From Orobanche coerulescens (taxonomy: Eukaryota > Streptophyta > Magnoliopsida > Lamiales > Orobanchaceae): a DNA stretch of 64,000 nt. The stretch spans positions 207,409,096-207,473,095 of the forward strand of contig CM065802.1 in NCBI GenBank assembly GCA_033398695.1, given 5' to 3'. The translations under genes were made by a program, and so were the position numbers. This document shows positions 11,641 to 22,744 of the stretch, in pieces (the stretch's first letter is position 1; each line of letters starts with the position of its first letter). The notes below the pieces were generated by a model, which worked only from the letters and a program-made list of their open reading frames with translations, made no database searches and was not told the origin of the DNA.

Positions 11641-12875
11641 AGGTTGTGGAAACCTGGGTTGTCAGGTTAGTGGTATCTGTTGAGTTTTGTCTCGTCGGAT
11701 TTTGTCTGATTGAGTCGTGTCGCGACGCGTCGTCTGAGTTGCTTGGTCGTGATTAGTATCATGGGGGGATCATCACCTTCGTGCGACCTGTGGATGTAAG
11801 TCTCCCTTCTTTGTGTTATACCTCGTGTGACACGAGTTACTGGTATGATTATGTGTTAAGTGATGGAATCTTTATGCAGATTCTCGGTTTCGTGATGCGT
11901 TTATGTGACTCTCATGTTTCATTTATATGAGGAGTGTTGTCATTATTTATGTCCTTGTGACTGTTTGTTTCCGGTAAAAGACAGGTGTTGTCTTGGTTAT
12001 TGAACGAGTTGATGCGTGTATTATGATGTATGTAAGTGAATGTCGATACGTGTGAGTTTTGGGCACTCTGGCCTATTGGATTTTTGAAAACCTTGAGTAT
12101 CTTAGAAAATAAAATTCGATACGTACTTTTAAATGGATTGTATTTTTGAGGCGCCTACTAGCGCAACTATCTATTTCCAAAATTCTTCTACTTTGAGGAC
12201 CAAAATATTTTTCTTTTTTTTATATTCCAGTAATTTATAAACGCATTTGCTTAGACCCGAGGGTCGAATATTTCCGAAAGTTTTTTTTCACTAAAGGAAA
12301 GTGTCCTCGTTTTATCAAACGCAAGATGGTTTTCAAAGTCTCGACAACAATGTTTGTACAACTTTTTGAAAATGTGACACTCAAGATCAACTGGTGTTTC
12401 CAAATTGTTTTCAAAAGGCGGTTTTCGTTTTTAAAAACCTATCATTCCAGTTTGCGGTCCGGGAATGTATGTATAATGTTCGCACTTTCATTAGGGGGTT
12501 AACCCCCGAATTGTGATTGAATTAGTGGTGTGAGCGTTGAGTCGTTAGCCATGCATTTGTTATGTTAGCCCTCTGTAAGAGGTGTGATGTTGATCCTTAA
12601 TGTTGTTGTTCGTGGTGATTTGTGTGCTATCGCGCCCGTGCGAGCTGTTAGAGCTTGGGTTTGCATGCTTGTGTACATCTATGATTGTTTCATAATGTTT
12701 CGTGATTGTGTGCTGGTTATCATTCGGGCCGTTAAAATCTCCGAATGTATGCCGTCGTTGCTACGATTCTGTATATGTGGGCTACCTCACGTTGATATGT
12801 TGTGTGGAATTGGCATCTCTGGTATGTTGTTTTGCGATGTTATATTCCATTGTACCTAGCAGTTGTATTTTCGGT

Positions 12876-13000
12876 ATGCCGAGGTGCTTCGACTGTAATG
12901 TGCTGAGACATGTACGTGCAAATTGTCCTTCCACGCCAGTAGCAGATTACAAGTGTGGACCCGAGGGACACAGAATTCAGTTTTGTGAATTGGTTACCGG
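12876..13000 (+). pseudogene. LARD1 gag zinc-knuckle remnant 1
   Basis: The frame reads CFDCNVLRHVRANC, a C-x2-C-x4-H-x4-C zinc knuckle (without the usual glycine), then a damaged second knuckle KCGPEGHRIQFC. Such knuckles bind RNA in Gag. No capsid part is recognisable upstream, and the frame stops at 13112. Confidence 0.6.
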
Positions 13001-13535
13001 GACTTTCGGAGTCCGCGCTTCAGCACAGATATTAGGATCGGCTCTGAGAGGACCATGGGAGATGTTTCTGTCGGTTGCTTTTTGTGTTGTTACCTTGCTC
13101 CCGTTGTTGTGAGTTGCGGGGACGAAATTTCTCTTATAAGAGGTCAAATGTAATGCCCGTATTATTTGTGACTTCTGCAGTTTCTCTCTCTCAATTCTAT
13201 CGATTTGCTCGTGTTTGTTGATACTTTTTGAACTTGTTTGGTATGTCAGTTGTCATCCTTCGAACGGTTTGTGACCTTGTTTCGGATCGATCTGTTTATC
13301 GTTGTGACTTTTCTTAGTTCGGTTCAATTTTTGTGAACCTTGTTCGAAAGTATCATCTTTTAGTTTCTACGAGCTCTTTTAATGCCTTAAGTTGAAGTGT
13401 GAACTTCAGAGTCATTGTTCGACTGTTGTCGTTCGATTATTGTTGTTCGATCTTTATTGTTCGGTCGTTGTTGTTCGATCGTGGTTGTCTGACTGTTGTT
13501 GCCTGATTTCGTACCGCGAAGTATTGTCGTTCATC

Positions 13536-13604
13536 GTTAGTCAGTTGTTTCGAGTGTGGCCATGTGGGTCACCGAGCCGTGCATTGCGAGACGGTAACTG
13601 AGAG
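13536..13604 (+). pseudogene. LARD1 gag zinc-knuckle remnant 2
   Basis: In a frame that breaks quickly, the bases encode CFECGHVGHRAVHCETVTERFG, a perfect C-x2-C-x4-H-x4-C knuckle. It aligns with the end of remnant 1 (KCGPEGHRIQFCELVTGTFG), suggesting two diverged copies of one gag end. Confidence 0.6.
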
Positions 13605-14033
13605 ATTTGGGGATCGAGGTTGCGTCTCTGCTCCGAAAGGACACGGAGATGCCTAGTGTGGTTTTTGAGGATTTTGGCGTAGTCCGAATTGTTTGTGATT
13701 GTCCTTGTGAATCGTTTGTATTTATTTTCTGTTTTCTCGACTGTGCGTGTTTTCTTGTAATAGGTGATTTGTGTTTTGTGATTGTTCGGATAATCGACTA
13801 GACTGTATTACCTGTTAGATGATGCTTGTCACTTGATGCTTTTTTTATGTCTCTACCAGTGGCATTGTGTTGGTCGTCGTGGAGCGTGTTTTCACGCCAC
13901 ATGTTCCTTTGCATTGCTTGTAACGTTTCGCCGCTGGCCGTAAGTTACACGTTTCTTGTGTATCTTGTTGAGTTTTCCTGGCGGGATATTTCTTCTCCCT
14001 ACTTGTTTTAAGTTTCGGGACGAAACTTCTTTT

Positions 14034-14046
14034 AAGGAGGGTAGTA
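14034..14046 (+). other. LARD1 polypurine tract
   Basis: AAGGAGGGTAGTA directly before the TGTAATATCC of the 3' LTR, preceded by the GGGACGAAACTTC block typical of these chromovirus-type ends. Confidence 0.75.
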
Positions 14047-16871
14047 TGTAATATCCACGATTTTCGATTTTCGGTAAATTTCTTTTTTGACGGAAGTCTA
14101 TCTTGGCGACTCTATTGTGACCGTTTCGTCTTTCCGAGTGTGATTAATTCTACACTTTTTGCCATCCGAGTTCGTTTTCGTGTCGTTTTATCGAGTTCCG
14201 TGTTCTTAAGCGACTTTTTCGCACTTGAGTTCGATTCTTGCGAATCTCGTCCGAAACTATTGTTTCGGGTTTCTCGTAAGTTCATCTAATGTTATTATAC
14301 ATGTTGCGAGCTTTGTCTTGGTGTTTCGATCGTGTATCGTGTATTTCGTACGTTTTTTGCCGTTTTCGTAATTTCCTAAAGTTTGGGGTAATTACTTCCG
14401 TTGTCGAATTTCGAGCCTTCGGGTGGTCGGAATCGTGTGTTCTCTTAGCGCTTAGATTCATCTTTGCGAGTGCTTCGTAACCGTATCTTCAGTTTATATT
14501 CAGGTTTGGGTTTCGGGGTTGTCTGGGCCGTTGGAGTTGGCCATGGCCGAGTCACGGCCACACATTTTGGAGCAGGTACTGGCCTGGCCGAGTTACGGCT
14601 GTAAGGTGCCGGTTACGGCCGTAAGTGATCAGAAGGCATGGACTGGACGAACCGGTTATGGCCATAAGGCTGCAGAGTTACAGCCATAAGGCCTTGCCTA
14701 TTACGGCCGTAACACACCTTCATTTTTCGGACAGTAGGCCTGGGGACCCGGTTACGGCCGTAAGAATCTGCCGAGTATGGCCGTAAGCACCGAGTTACGG
14801 CAGTAAGGCTCTGCCGGTTACGACCGTAATGTGTTGGCCTATATATGGCCTGGGTGACGGGATTTTGCTCTTTTTCCTCACTTTTCATCTTCTTCTCGCG
14901 GCTGCCGGATGGGGGAGACGGGAACGTCGATTCTTGGTCGATTCCACTCAGTTCCAAGGTGTTTTGGAAGGCTCTTGTCGATTATAACAACATCAAATCA
15001 TTGTTCCGTCGGATCGAGGTAATTTCTTGAAATCTCCTAGGGTTGACTTTCGGATTTCTTCTTGATTTTCGTTGTTCGTCCGATTTTCATGAATCGGTTG
15101 ATGTTATTGAACATTATTAATCGTGTTCTATGGGTTGTATATCCGTATTTCGATTTTGTTCAACTCAATTGGTGATCGAGTGTTCTTGGGAGTATCGAGC
15201 ATTAAGTGTTCGATTAAATGTCCCAATGAGTTTTCCCAGTTTGGTGGGATTCCGTTGTTTTTGACCTTGTTTCTTGTTGTAATCGTATCTTTGTTGTTTT
15301 TATTGTTCCTTCTGAAGGATTATAGGTGCTCGAGGATTCCGAGTTGAATCCCGTTTGGTGAATGATAATTTGTGAGGTGTTATTCTCGTAGTACTCGTGG
15401 TGCTATCGCGTTCTTGATAGTGTTCGGGGGTTCGGGGCTATTCGACCGCATCCCATCCATCGTCTCATTGTGATCGTGGTTTTGAGGCAAGTATCGTGTT
15501 CATACATTTATTGTTTTGTGGATAGGATGATCGGTGATCATCTTGGTGTGTTTGTTTGGTTGTTCGAAATTAATTTTCAAAAGATTCGATTTGGGCTCGT
15601 TAAAGGCTCTCTTCCAAAACGCGTGTGTGTTTTGTGAATGGTGTGTTTTGAGAATTCATTATGATTTGATTATTTTGAAGGTCGAGGGCTTTAATGATAC
15701 CCCTGCTTGTTTAAAGTTATGGAATCGTGTATTCCGCGTTAATTGTGTTGTTATATTGTGATGAGTATGATAATGGTGTCGAGTAAGTGGCCATCTCTAG
15801 TAAATATTCTTAATGAACTTACATTCTTAGCATATTAGTATTGGTCACTACGGGTTAGATCCGACGGGGTCTCGGTATGGGTCCACAGAGACGTGGATCG
15901 ACGGTTAATTGTGGTGCATTTTATAAATGTGTTTTAGATTATTGGCGTTTCCAGAAATGTGTGTTTCAACTGATGTTTTCATGATTGCATGCATTGACTA
16001 AGTGTGTAAGAGGTAAGTTGTTCATTTGGCCTACTTGGCTAGTATGGCACTAGAGTATTTGTCATTTGTGTTTAATCCTTTGGTTGTAGGTTTTGATGTT
16101 GGAAAATGGACCTTACTATTGTTCTCGTGTACTGTGATTTGGTGAGATTTGGGTTGAGATTCCAACGGTTTTGTAAAGGTCGTTTTATGGAAAGTAAATC
16201 TTTGGGGCTGTGACCCTTTTTGGTTTCTTTTGGTAATAGAAGGATTCGATAATCCTAAATTGTTTTCTATTAAAACTCCTGATGGCTTATTACAACATTT
16301 TATAAATTGTTTCTCTTGAATTGTGGTCTTTCGATTTTGAAATGTTTTACCCAAACTCTTGCTTCGGGAAGTACTTTTCGTCGTGTTTGAATCTTTGAGG
16401 ATTCCTGGTTGTTATTATTCTTGGAACTTGAATTGTATGACTCGTATTTTGCACTTTGTATTTGCACTAGCAAAATAGTAGAATTTTGCTAACCCCCAAG
16501 TAATCTGGGGGTGGATGTCTGTATTGCATTCAGGTTTTGGAGAGCATAGCACATGGTCGGCATGAAGGATGATGAAAGATGAACAATACTAATCACACGA
16601 AGACCCATATGATATAGTATTGGTTTAGTTGTCTTCTATTTCCGCTGCAGTATTTCTTTCCCCGTCGTACGGGAGTGTGTTGTATTTGACCCCTGCGTGG
16701 GCATGTATTGAGATCGAGTTGTATGTTTTTATTGAAAGACCAAATCGGTATACTGAGTCTTTTTAGCCTTAAAGGCATTGTTGAGATGTTCGATGTGGTT
16801 ACCAGCCTGGTAGATCCTTGAGGGAAGGTTCTAAGGCATGTAATATCCCTGAGCGGATTGGGGGTGTTACA
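14047..16871 (+). repeat. LARD1 3' LTR (2825 bp)
   Basis: TGTAATATCC start and GGTGTTACA end; collinear with the 5' LTR apart from the duplicated 1031 bp and small indels. Palindrome array 14538-14830 and TATA near 14840. Followed by GAAAT, the target duplication. Confidence 0.92.
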
Positions 16872-17353
16872 GAAATAATAGTCTTCGGCTTACCATGAAG
16901 TCTCACGATATATGCGATAAAAATACGAGCTAATTTTTTTGGACCCCAAGTGTCCTTGATGCCCAGAAAATGTACCGACTTAGGCAGTCGGACCATGATC
17001 ACCCACACCATATTCATTCCGGTCTTCGTCCTCGGCAGATTCGTGACAAAATCCATCGAGATATCCTCCAACTTACATTTCGGGACGGGAAGTGGTTTTA
17101 ACAACCCGGCTGGCTGCTGATGCTCGATTCTGACTTGCTGACAAGTCAAACACTTAGCCACAAACTGAACTACCTCATTTTTCATGTCATTCCACCAGAA
17201 AATCTTCCTCAAATCCTTATACATTTTACTCGAGCCCGGATGGACTGAGTAAGGTGACGCATGAGCCTCTCGCAAAATACCCTGTCTCAATTCCAAGTCG
17301 TTCAGAACACACAGCCGACCTTGGAATCTCAATACACCATCCTCAAGAACCAC
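16872..17353 (-). pseudogene. TEK1 integrase N-terminal half (part 1)
   Basis: The reading includes an HHCC zinc module ([20 protein letters not shown] ... [19 protein letters not shown]), then the catalytic-core start LEDISMDFVTNLPRTKTG with the first catalytic Asp, and stops being readable at KPKTIIS where LARD1 entered. A stretch in the core (VRLPKSVHFL) is altered against the usual [11 protein letters not shown]. It joins 7739 in frame once LARD1 is removed. Confidence 0.9.
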
Positions 17354-17356
17354 GAA

Positions 17357-18819
17357 TCATGGGGATTTCTCCTTCACCACATTCTCGCGGTGCTGAATAA
17401 ACATCGGATCTTCCAATTGTCTCGATTTAATGTCGTCGACTAGATACGAAGAGATCTCAAGAGTGCGCAACTGACCGGCACTCCCTGGTAGCACAACCTC
17501 CACACCCAACCCTATCAATTCTCGTTGGAGCCCTGACTGGGACGTGATTAACTCAAGTGCCCGAAGTGATAACGATTTCCGACTCAAGGCATCTGCCACC
17601 ACATTTGCCTTGCCCGGATGATAAAGGATCTCGAGATCGTAATCCTTAATCAACTCCAACCACCTTCTCTGTCTCATATTCAGTTCCTTCTGCGTGAAAA
17701 TATACTTTAGGCTCTTGTGATCGGTGAAAATCCAACACGACGAGCCATACAAGTAATGACGCCAAATCTTCAATGCAAATACAACTGCGGCAAACTCAAG
17801 ATCGTGGGTAGGGTAATTCAACTCGTAAATGGGAAGCATAGACAATCGTCTTCCCATGCTGCATGAGTACACATCCAAGCCCTTGGCCTGAAGCGTCGCT
17901 ATAAATTGAGAAACCCTCATTACCACTTGGTAAAGCCAAGACGGGAGCGGTCGTCAACCGCTTCTTCAACTCCTCGAAACTCTTCTGCCTCTCGTCCATC
18001 CACACAAACTTCTCTGACTTCTGCAACAATTGGGTAAGCGGTCGAGTGATCTTAGAGAACCCCTCGACAAACCTACGATAATACCCGGCCAAACCCAGAA
18101 AACTACGGACCTCCTTTACGTTTTTGGGCGGAACCCAATCCAACACTGCCTCTATCTTATGCGGGTCCACACGAACACCCTCGGCCGAGAAACATAACCT
18201 CCCGCAACCAAAATTCACACTTTGAGAACTTCGCATAAAGGCACTGAGTTCTAAAGATTCCCAACACTATATGCAATTGACGTGTATGCTCCTCCTCGCT
18301 CCTCGAATAAATCAGAATATCATCGATAAAGACGACACATTTATCGAGATATTCGATAAAGACTTTGTTCATTAACTGCATGAACATGGCTGGGGAGTTG
18401 GTTAGCCCAAATGGCATAACCACAAACTCGTAGTGGTCGTATCTCGTCTGAAAGGCCGTCTTTGGAATATCGGAATCCTTCACTCAGAGCTGGTAATACC
18501 CCAATCTCAAATCAATCGTCCAAAACACGGTTGCCCCTTGCAATTGGTCAAACAAGTCATCAATCCTCAGGAGCGGATACTTGTTCAACTCTCGATAATC
18601 GATACATAGACGAAGTGAACCATCCTTCTTCTTTACAAACAAGACCGGTGCGCCCCAAGGCGAAGTGCTCGGTCGGATATAACCCATGTCTAGCAACTCT
18701 CCCAATTGTCTCTTCAACTCAAGCATCTCGGCAGGCGCCATATGGTATGGCGTCTTAGAAATTAGTGCCTCACTCGGCTCCAAATCAACATTGAACTCAA
18801 CCTCACGGTCTGGTGGCAA
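17357..18819 (-). pseudogene. TEK1 reverse transcriptase and RNase H
   Basis: RT motifs in order: [20 protein letters not shown]; then [20 protein letters not shown] with a short loss against the usual [38 protein letters not shown]; and the catalytic [11 protein letters not shown]. RNase H follows ([45 protein letters not shown]), then [20 protein letters not shown] and the linker [10 protein letters not shown]. Stops at 18484 and frameshifts near 18236 and 17926 break it into at least four frames. It copied the element RNA into DNA in cytoplasmic particles. Confidence 0.92.
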
Positions 18820-19538
18820 ACCCGTAACTCGTCTGGGAAGACATCGGGATACTCACTCACTACCGGAATAGACGAGAGATCGACTCCCCCTTCTTCCGAT
18901 CTCAAAGCATAACACCAATAACTAGTGCAACCCCCTCGAAGGAGTTTCACTGCTTTCATGGCGCTGATCAGGAATCTCTGACTACCCCGCTTGCGTCCCA
19001 CAAAAGAATGCTCGGTACCGTCAGAGGCTAACATCGAAATGGTTCTCTCTATATAATTCATGATTGCCCCATGTCGATCTAGCCTATCCTCCAAGAATCA
19101 AGTCCTCATCCCTAATGTCTACCACAATCAAATTAGAAGACCAATCCCTCCCCGCGATACTCACCGGAAAATCTCTAATCTCATGATCCCCCACGATACT
19201 ATCTCCACTAGGCAGTTTAACAACAAACAGTTCACATGCAACTAGCAATCAACATGTAGACGATGCACACAATCCAGAGATATGAAAGAATGTGTAGCAC
19301 TAGAATCGAATAACACGGAAACAGGATGGTCAAGGATGTGAACGGTACATGTAGCCACCGTCGCATCAGGATCTCCTGGTCGTCTCATCTCATATACACG
19401 GGTCGGAACAGACCCCGCACTAGAAGCTCCCCCTCTAAAAGGTTGCCCACATCCTCGACCTCTACCAGAACTCTTCTGAGGTCGATTAACTGCCGGCATC
19501 TGATTCACACTCGATTCTCTCGTATCCGGGACTGACAC
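18762..19538 (-). pseudogene. TEK1 aspartic protease
   Basis: The active-site segment reads VSVLFDSSATHSFISLDCV, where the family usually has DSGATHSF, so a glycine has become serine. Downstream is the second part (RHGAIMNYIERTISM ... [17 protein letters not shown]) leading into RT. Frames are broken at about 19242 and 19094, and the central part of the domain is not continuous. It is the polyprotein-processing enzyme, inactive here. Confidence 0.82.
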
Positions 19539-19565
19539 CTAAGTAACTGGTGCCCAACTCGCATC

Positions 19566-20319
19566 TCCACAAAACTTAGCATGATGCCCCATCCGACCGT
19601 AAGTAAGATACTGAATCGTAGGCCTGTCACACTCGCTCATCATGTGTCCGGGACGACCACAGTTAAAGTAGGTAGGACCACGAATGAAAATAGTTGGAGC
19701 AGACATAGAATCATTTCCTCGCCCAAATGACGGGGACTGATTCTCAAAGACTCACGAGCCGGACTGAGCCTTCTGATACCCGCCAGACTTACCTCCCGAA
19801 AACTGACCGGAGGTCTTCCATTTCTTACCCTCGGTTTCCGTCTCTGTCGCAGAAAACGACATCTCATAAGCCATCGCTTTGTTCTGATAATACTTCAAAG
19901 TTGTGCACCCGAGACCAGACATGTAGTGACTATCCCTCGGCTTCATCCGCATATCAAAATGGCAGATCTTATCTAACTCATCCCGGACCTAATTTCTCAC
20001 ATAATGAAGCTGCTGATTGTAGTCCTTGATCGCCTGTGAAATAGAAACATCCTGGGGTTTTGCCTCAAAGAAGGCTCGAATCCTCCCCTCTTTTACTGGC
20101 CACGGACAATATTCGTCCTCCATCAACTCTCGGAACTCTTCCGATGTGGCTTCCCGGTTATGGGGTTTCACTGCTTGCCACCACGTTGCTGCCTCCTTGC
20201 CGAGGAAGTACTGAGCGATGGGTACCTTCCTCTCCTCGGAGCAGTTAGCCGCCTCCAATACCTTCTCCATTTCAAAAAACCAACTCTCCCAACCAGACGG
20301 GTCGAAAGTACCATCAAAC
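19566..20319 (-). pseudogene. TEK1 gag, C-terminal part (split by TEK2)
   Basis: The capsid region reads FDGTFDPSGWESWFFEMEKV, VPIAQYFLGKEAATWWQAVK and MEDEYCPWPVKEGRIRAFFE, then LHYVRN followed by a stop, DMRMKPRDSHYMSGLGCTTL, and a decayed zinc knuckle NCGRPGHMMSEC whose first Cys is Tyr. A second knuckle (GRMGHHAKFC) has lost residues. It continues at 30022-30367, where the N-terminus lies; TEK2 inserted between and duplicated CAAAC. Confidence 0.88.
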
Positions 20320-20646
20320 TGTAACACCCCGAGATATTCGGAATAATTACAGCGTCGTAAACCCTTTAAGGATTTACAAGGCTAATTAAAAGAAATGTAA
20401 ACATAATTCAACAGTACCACTGAAATTCAAAATACAAAACCGGTTCAACTGATCCAGGGAGTTAATTTATACAACCATATCGAAAATGACATTATTAAAA
20501 CACACGTACTCGAGTACTAAAGTGAACCAAGAAGACAAATCACCATAACAATAAACATCAACCACATTACTGAGCTATCTCATCGTCATGTCGGTACTGT
20601 GGTTGCCTCCCCGCTCCTCGGCTACCTGAACATCAAAACAATGTCC

Positions 20647-20660
20647 ACCCCCGAAGGGGT
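20647..20660 (-). other. TEK2 LTR hairpin with UUCG loop
   Basis: The minus strand reads GCTA-ACCCC-TTCG-GGGGT-GG, a 5-bp stem closing a C(UUCG)G tetraloop, one of the most stable RNA tetraloops known. The other LTR (about 27934-27947) has UUCC in the loop with the stem intact. Confidence 0.7.
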
Positions 20661-21333
20661 TAGCAAAACAACGCTAGTACAAGTATCGCAATACACAAAT
20701 CATCAATGCATCATAAAACATACAAAATAGACTTCTATCATTGGAATCCAACGATGTGAATCCTCACGATTCTATCAACACAATATAGGGTAATCCAACG
20801 ATCCAACGCCCTCGTTATAGATCCCCATGATGATCCCGTCGGACCAACGCATGGTGGAAAACCCATCCAACGATCCAGCGCCCTCAGCATAGATCCCTAG
20901 GATGATCCCGTCGGACCAACGCATGGTGGACATTCGATCCAGCGCCCTCAGCATAGACCCTCATGATCCCCTCGGATCATTTACAACACAAACAATACCA
21001 TTATGCATACACATATGCAAATCAACACGTTCATCGACGTAAATATCATGACAACTCAAAGAATATAATCTCATGTTCAACAACACGAATAAATTGTACA
21101 CACGATCAACAATACAATATCAATAAGCTTAAAATACGATACTTGCCTCAAAGATGGCAAGAACAAATCACTCCAACGAATCTCAACACACTCGAAGGCC
21201 GTCTCCTTCGATCAATGTACCAAGCTCGAACCTTAACAAAATAAATAATATAGAATTTATCTTATGTCGTACGAATGTCTAACAATCCGGTCTACGGCCG
21301 AAAGCTCTAAAAAAATGCAATCTGCCTGAACTA

Positions 21334-21550
21334 CTTAGCGTACGCTACGTACTCTACGTAACGTGCGCTAAGCCTGCCCGTTAGCATACGTAAACGACGA
21401 AGTCTAGCATCCGCTAACTTATGTACCGGCAGTCCTCTCTGCCAAGCCGACTGACTCGCCTGATGACATAACATACGTTACGTACCAAACGTAGCGTACG
21501 TTATTCATTCCCGATAGCGCACATTAATATATACATCTTAGCGTGCGCTA
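21334..21550 (-). repeat. TEK2 LTR downstream palindrome array
   Basis: Several TTAGCGTACGCTA / AACGTAGCGTACGTT-type motifs, about 700 bp downstream of the TATA box in transcript direction. Confidence 0.8.
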
Positions 21551-22254
21551 CTTGTGCATGGCAATTTACTATAGGGCAGAAAACTGATCTAATGGTGATG
21601 AAACTCATGAAATCTTCAGTGATAAAACATGTCATCTCCGTGCATACTATGTTCATACGGTTTGTGAAATATCTTTACGGATTAAACGACTTCAAGGTAC
21701 AAGGATACGTATAACCATCACAACATCTTAATTCATCTTGATCTTCAAGAAAGTATCCTAAGTTCCATTCGTTCTACGTCCCAAAACGTATGATTTCATT
21801 ATGTAAAAACATAAGAACTTGATAATCTCCACATACTGGTCATAATCAGTTTTGAAGATACATGAATAAGCTTAGGAGTTCAAACACTAAAAAGGTTCAA
21901 CGGTTTATACGATGAAGAAGTACCGAAGCATCGAAAATATCCTTCCTACAACATGATGTTCAACTATGTACGAATTTTAACTAACCAGATAATCCCAAAT
22001 CATGATCAAAACATCCTTCAGAATATTACTAATATTGGTGAAGAATCACCTACCTCAAAGTAGCGAAGAACATGAAGGAACTTTGAAGAAATCCAACACT
22101 GAGAGCTTGAACACCAATCTCCAATGATCTACAATCTTCAATTCGGGCTAGGATGATGATAAGAAGGGTTTAGGATGAAGAGAGTGACTCTCTAAGTCCA
22201 AGAATTCGGATGTGGGAAGTGAAAAGTCTGAAAATATGAAAAAGGATGTTGTCC

Positions 22255-22262
22255 TATATATA
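22255..22262 (-). promoter_or_regulatory. TEK2 LTR TATA box
   Basis: CTATATATAG, placed just downstream (minus strand) of the palindrome array 22273-22560; the partner LTR has it at 29543-29551. Confidence 0.65.
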
Positions 22263-22272
22263 GAAAATGGTT

Positions 22273-22560
22273 ATTAGCGCACGCTAGTCCATATCCATAG
22301 CGTGCGCTAACGTCCATACGAAGCTTACTGACTTCACTGTACTCGTAATTTAGCGTGCGCTACCGCATTGACTTGGATTTTTCCCGAAAGCCGTCCAGGT
22401 TCATCCCGACATAATCCGACCAAGATCAGTGGCCTGATCTCACCTACCAACACGTCTCAATCATGCTGACTACGTATAGCGCGCGCTAAGGTTCATATAT
22501 AGTGTGCGCTACTAAACCCAAATTAGCGTACGCTATGCCTAGTCGATAGCGTGCGCTACC
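22273..22560 (-). repeat. TEK2 LTR promoter palindrome array (TAGCGTGCGCTA)
   Basis: Seven copies of a TAGCG-NN-CGCTA core, including TTAGCGCACGCTAG, ATAGCGCGCGCTAAG and ATTAGCGTACGCTATG, upstream of TATA. The partner array at 29562-29871 has one unit more. Confidence 0.88.
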
Positions 22561-22709
22561 TGTGAAAAAATCACAATATTGAACAAAATCATGAAATTAT
22601 CTACTCAACAACACCGGGTCAATAAATACAGAGAATAATACTCAGATCAAAATACAACAAATACAATATCACAAGGTTCAATTACACATCAGAAATCTCG
22701 GGTATTACA

Positions 22710-22723
22710 TCCTCTCTCCCTAA
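22710..22723 (-). other. TEK2 polypurine tract
   Basis: AGGGAGAGAGGA on the minus strand immediately before the 3' LTR. Confidence 0.75.
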
Positions 22724-22744
22724 AAAAAAGTTTCCTCCCGAAAC

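Larger units (their letters stand above)
11624..14046 (+). other. LARD1 internal region, almost noncoding
   Basis: Starts with the PBS and ends with a purine tract (AAGGAGGG) before the 3' LTR. No pol domain is visible in any frame. Two gag zinc-knuckle scraps lie at 12876-13000 and 13536-13604. Each is followed by a GGGACGAAA(C/T)TTCT block and a TGTAAT start (about 13117-13155 and 14017-14050), as if a gag-end/polypurine/LTR-start module were present twice. Confidence 0.75.
7740..16871 (+). mobile_element. LARD1: coding-poor gypsy-type LTR retrotransposon
   Basis: LTRs 7740-11623 and 14047-16871 begin TGTAATATCC and end GGGGGTGTTACA. A 5-bp duplication GAAAT flanks the element (7735-7739, 16872-16876). 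It has a PBS at 11628 and a polypurine tract before 14047. The 2.4-kb interior lacks protease, RT, RNase H and integrase and keeps only gag zinc-knuckle scraps, so it must have been mobilised in trans. It is inserted in the TEK1 integrase, right after codons reading KTIIS. Confidence 0.92.
20320..22709 (-). repeat. TEK2 3' LTR (2390 bp)
   Basis: 28 bp shorter than its partner: it lacks 4 bp (TAAG-type) near its left end and one 24-bp palindrome unit in the promoter array. It holds an ACCCC-UUCG-GGGGT hairpin at 20647-20660, CAGCGCCCTCAGCATAGATC-type tandem repeats at 20800-20960, and palindromes at 21334-21550 and 22273-22560. Confidence 0.95.

Noticed and set aside
12584..13112. LARD1 interior ORFs as a new gene
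   Set aside because: Overlapping frames with only a zinc-knuckle scrap; no start, capsid or continuous domain.
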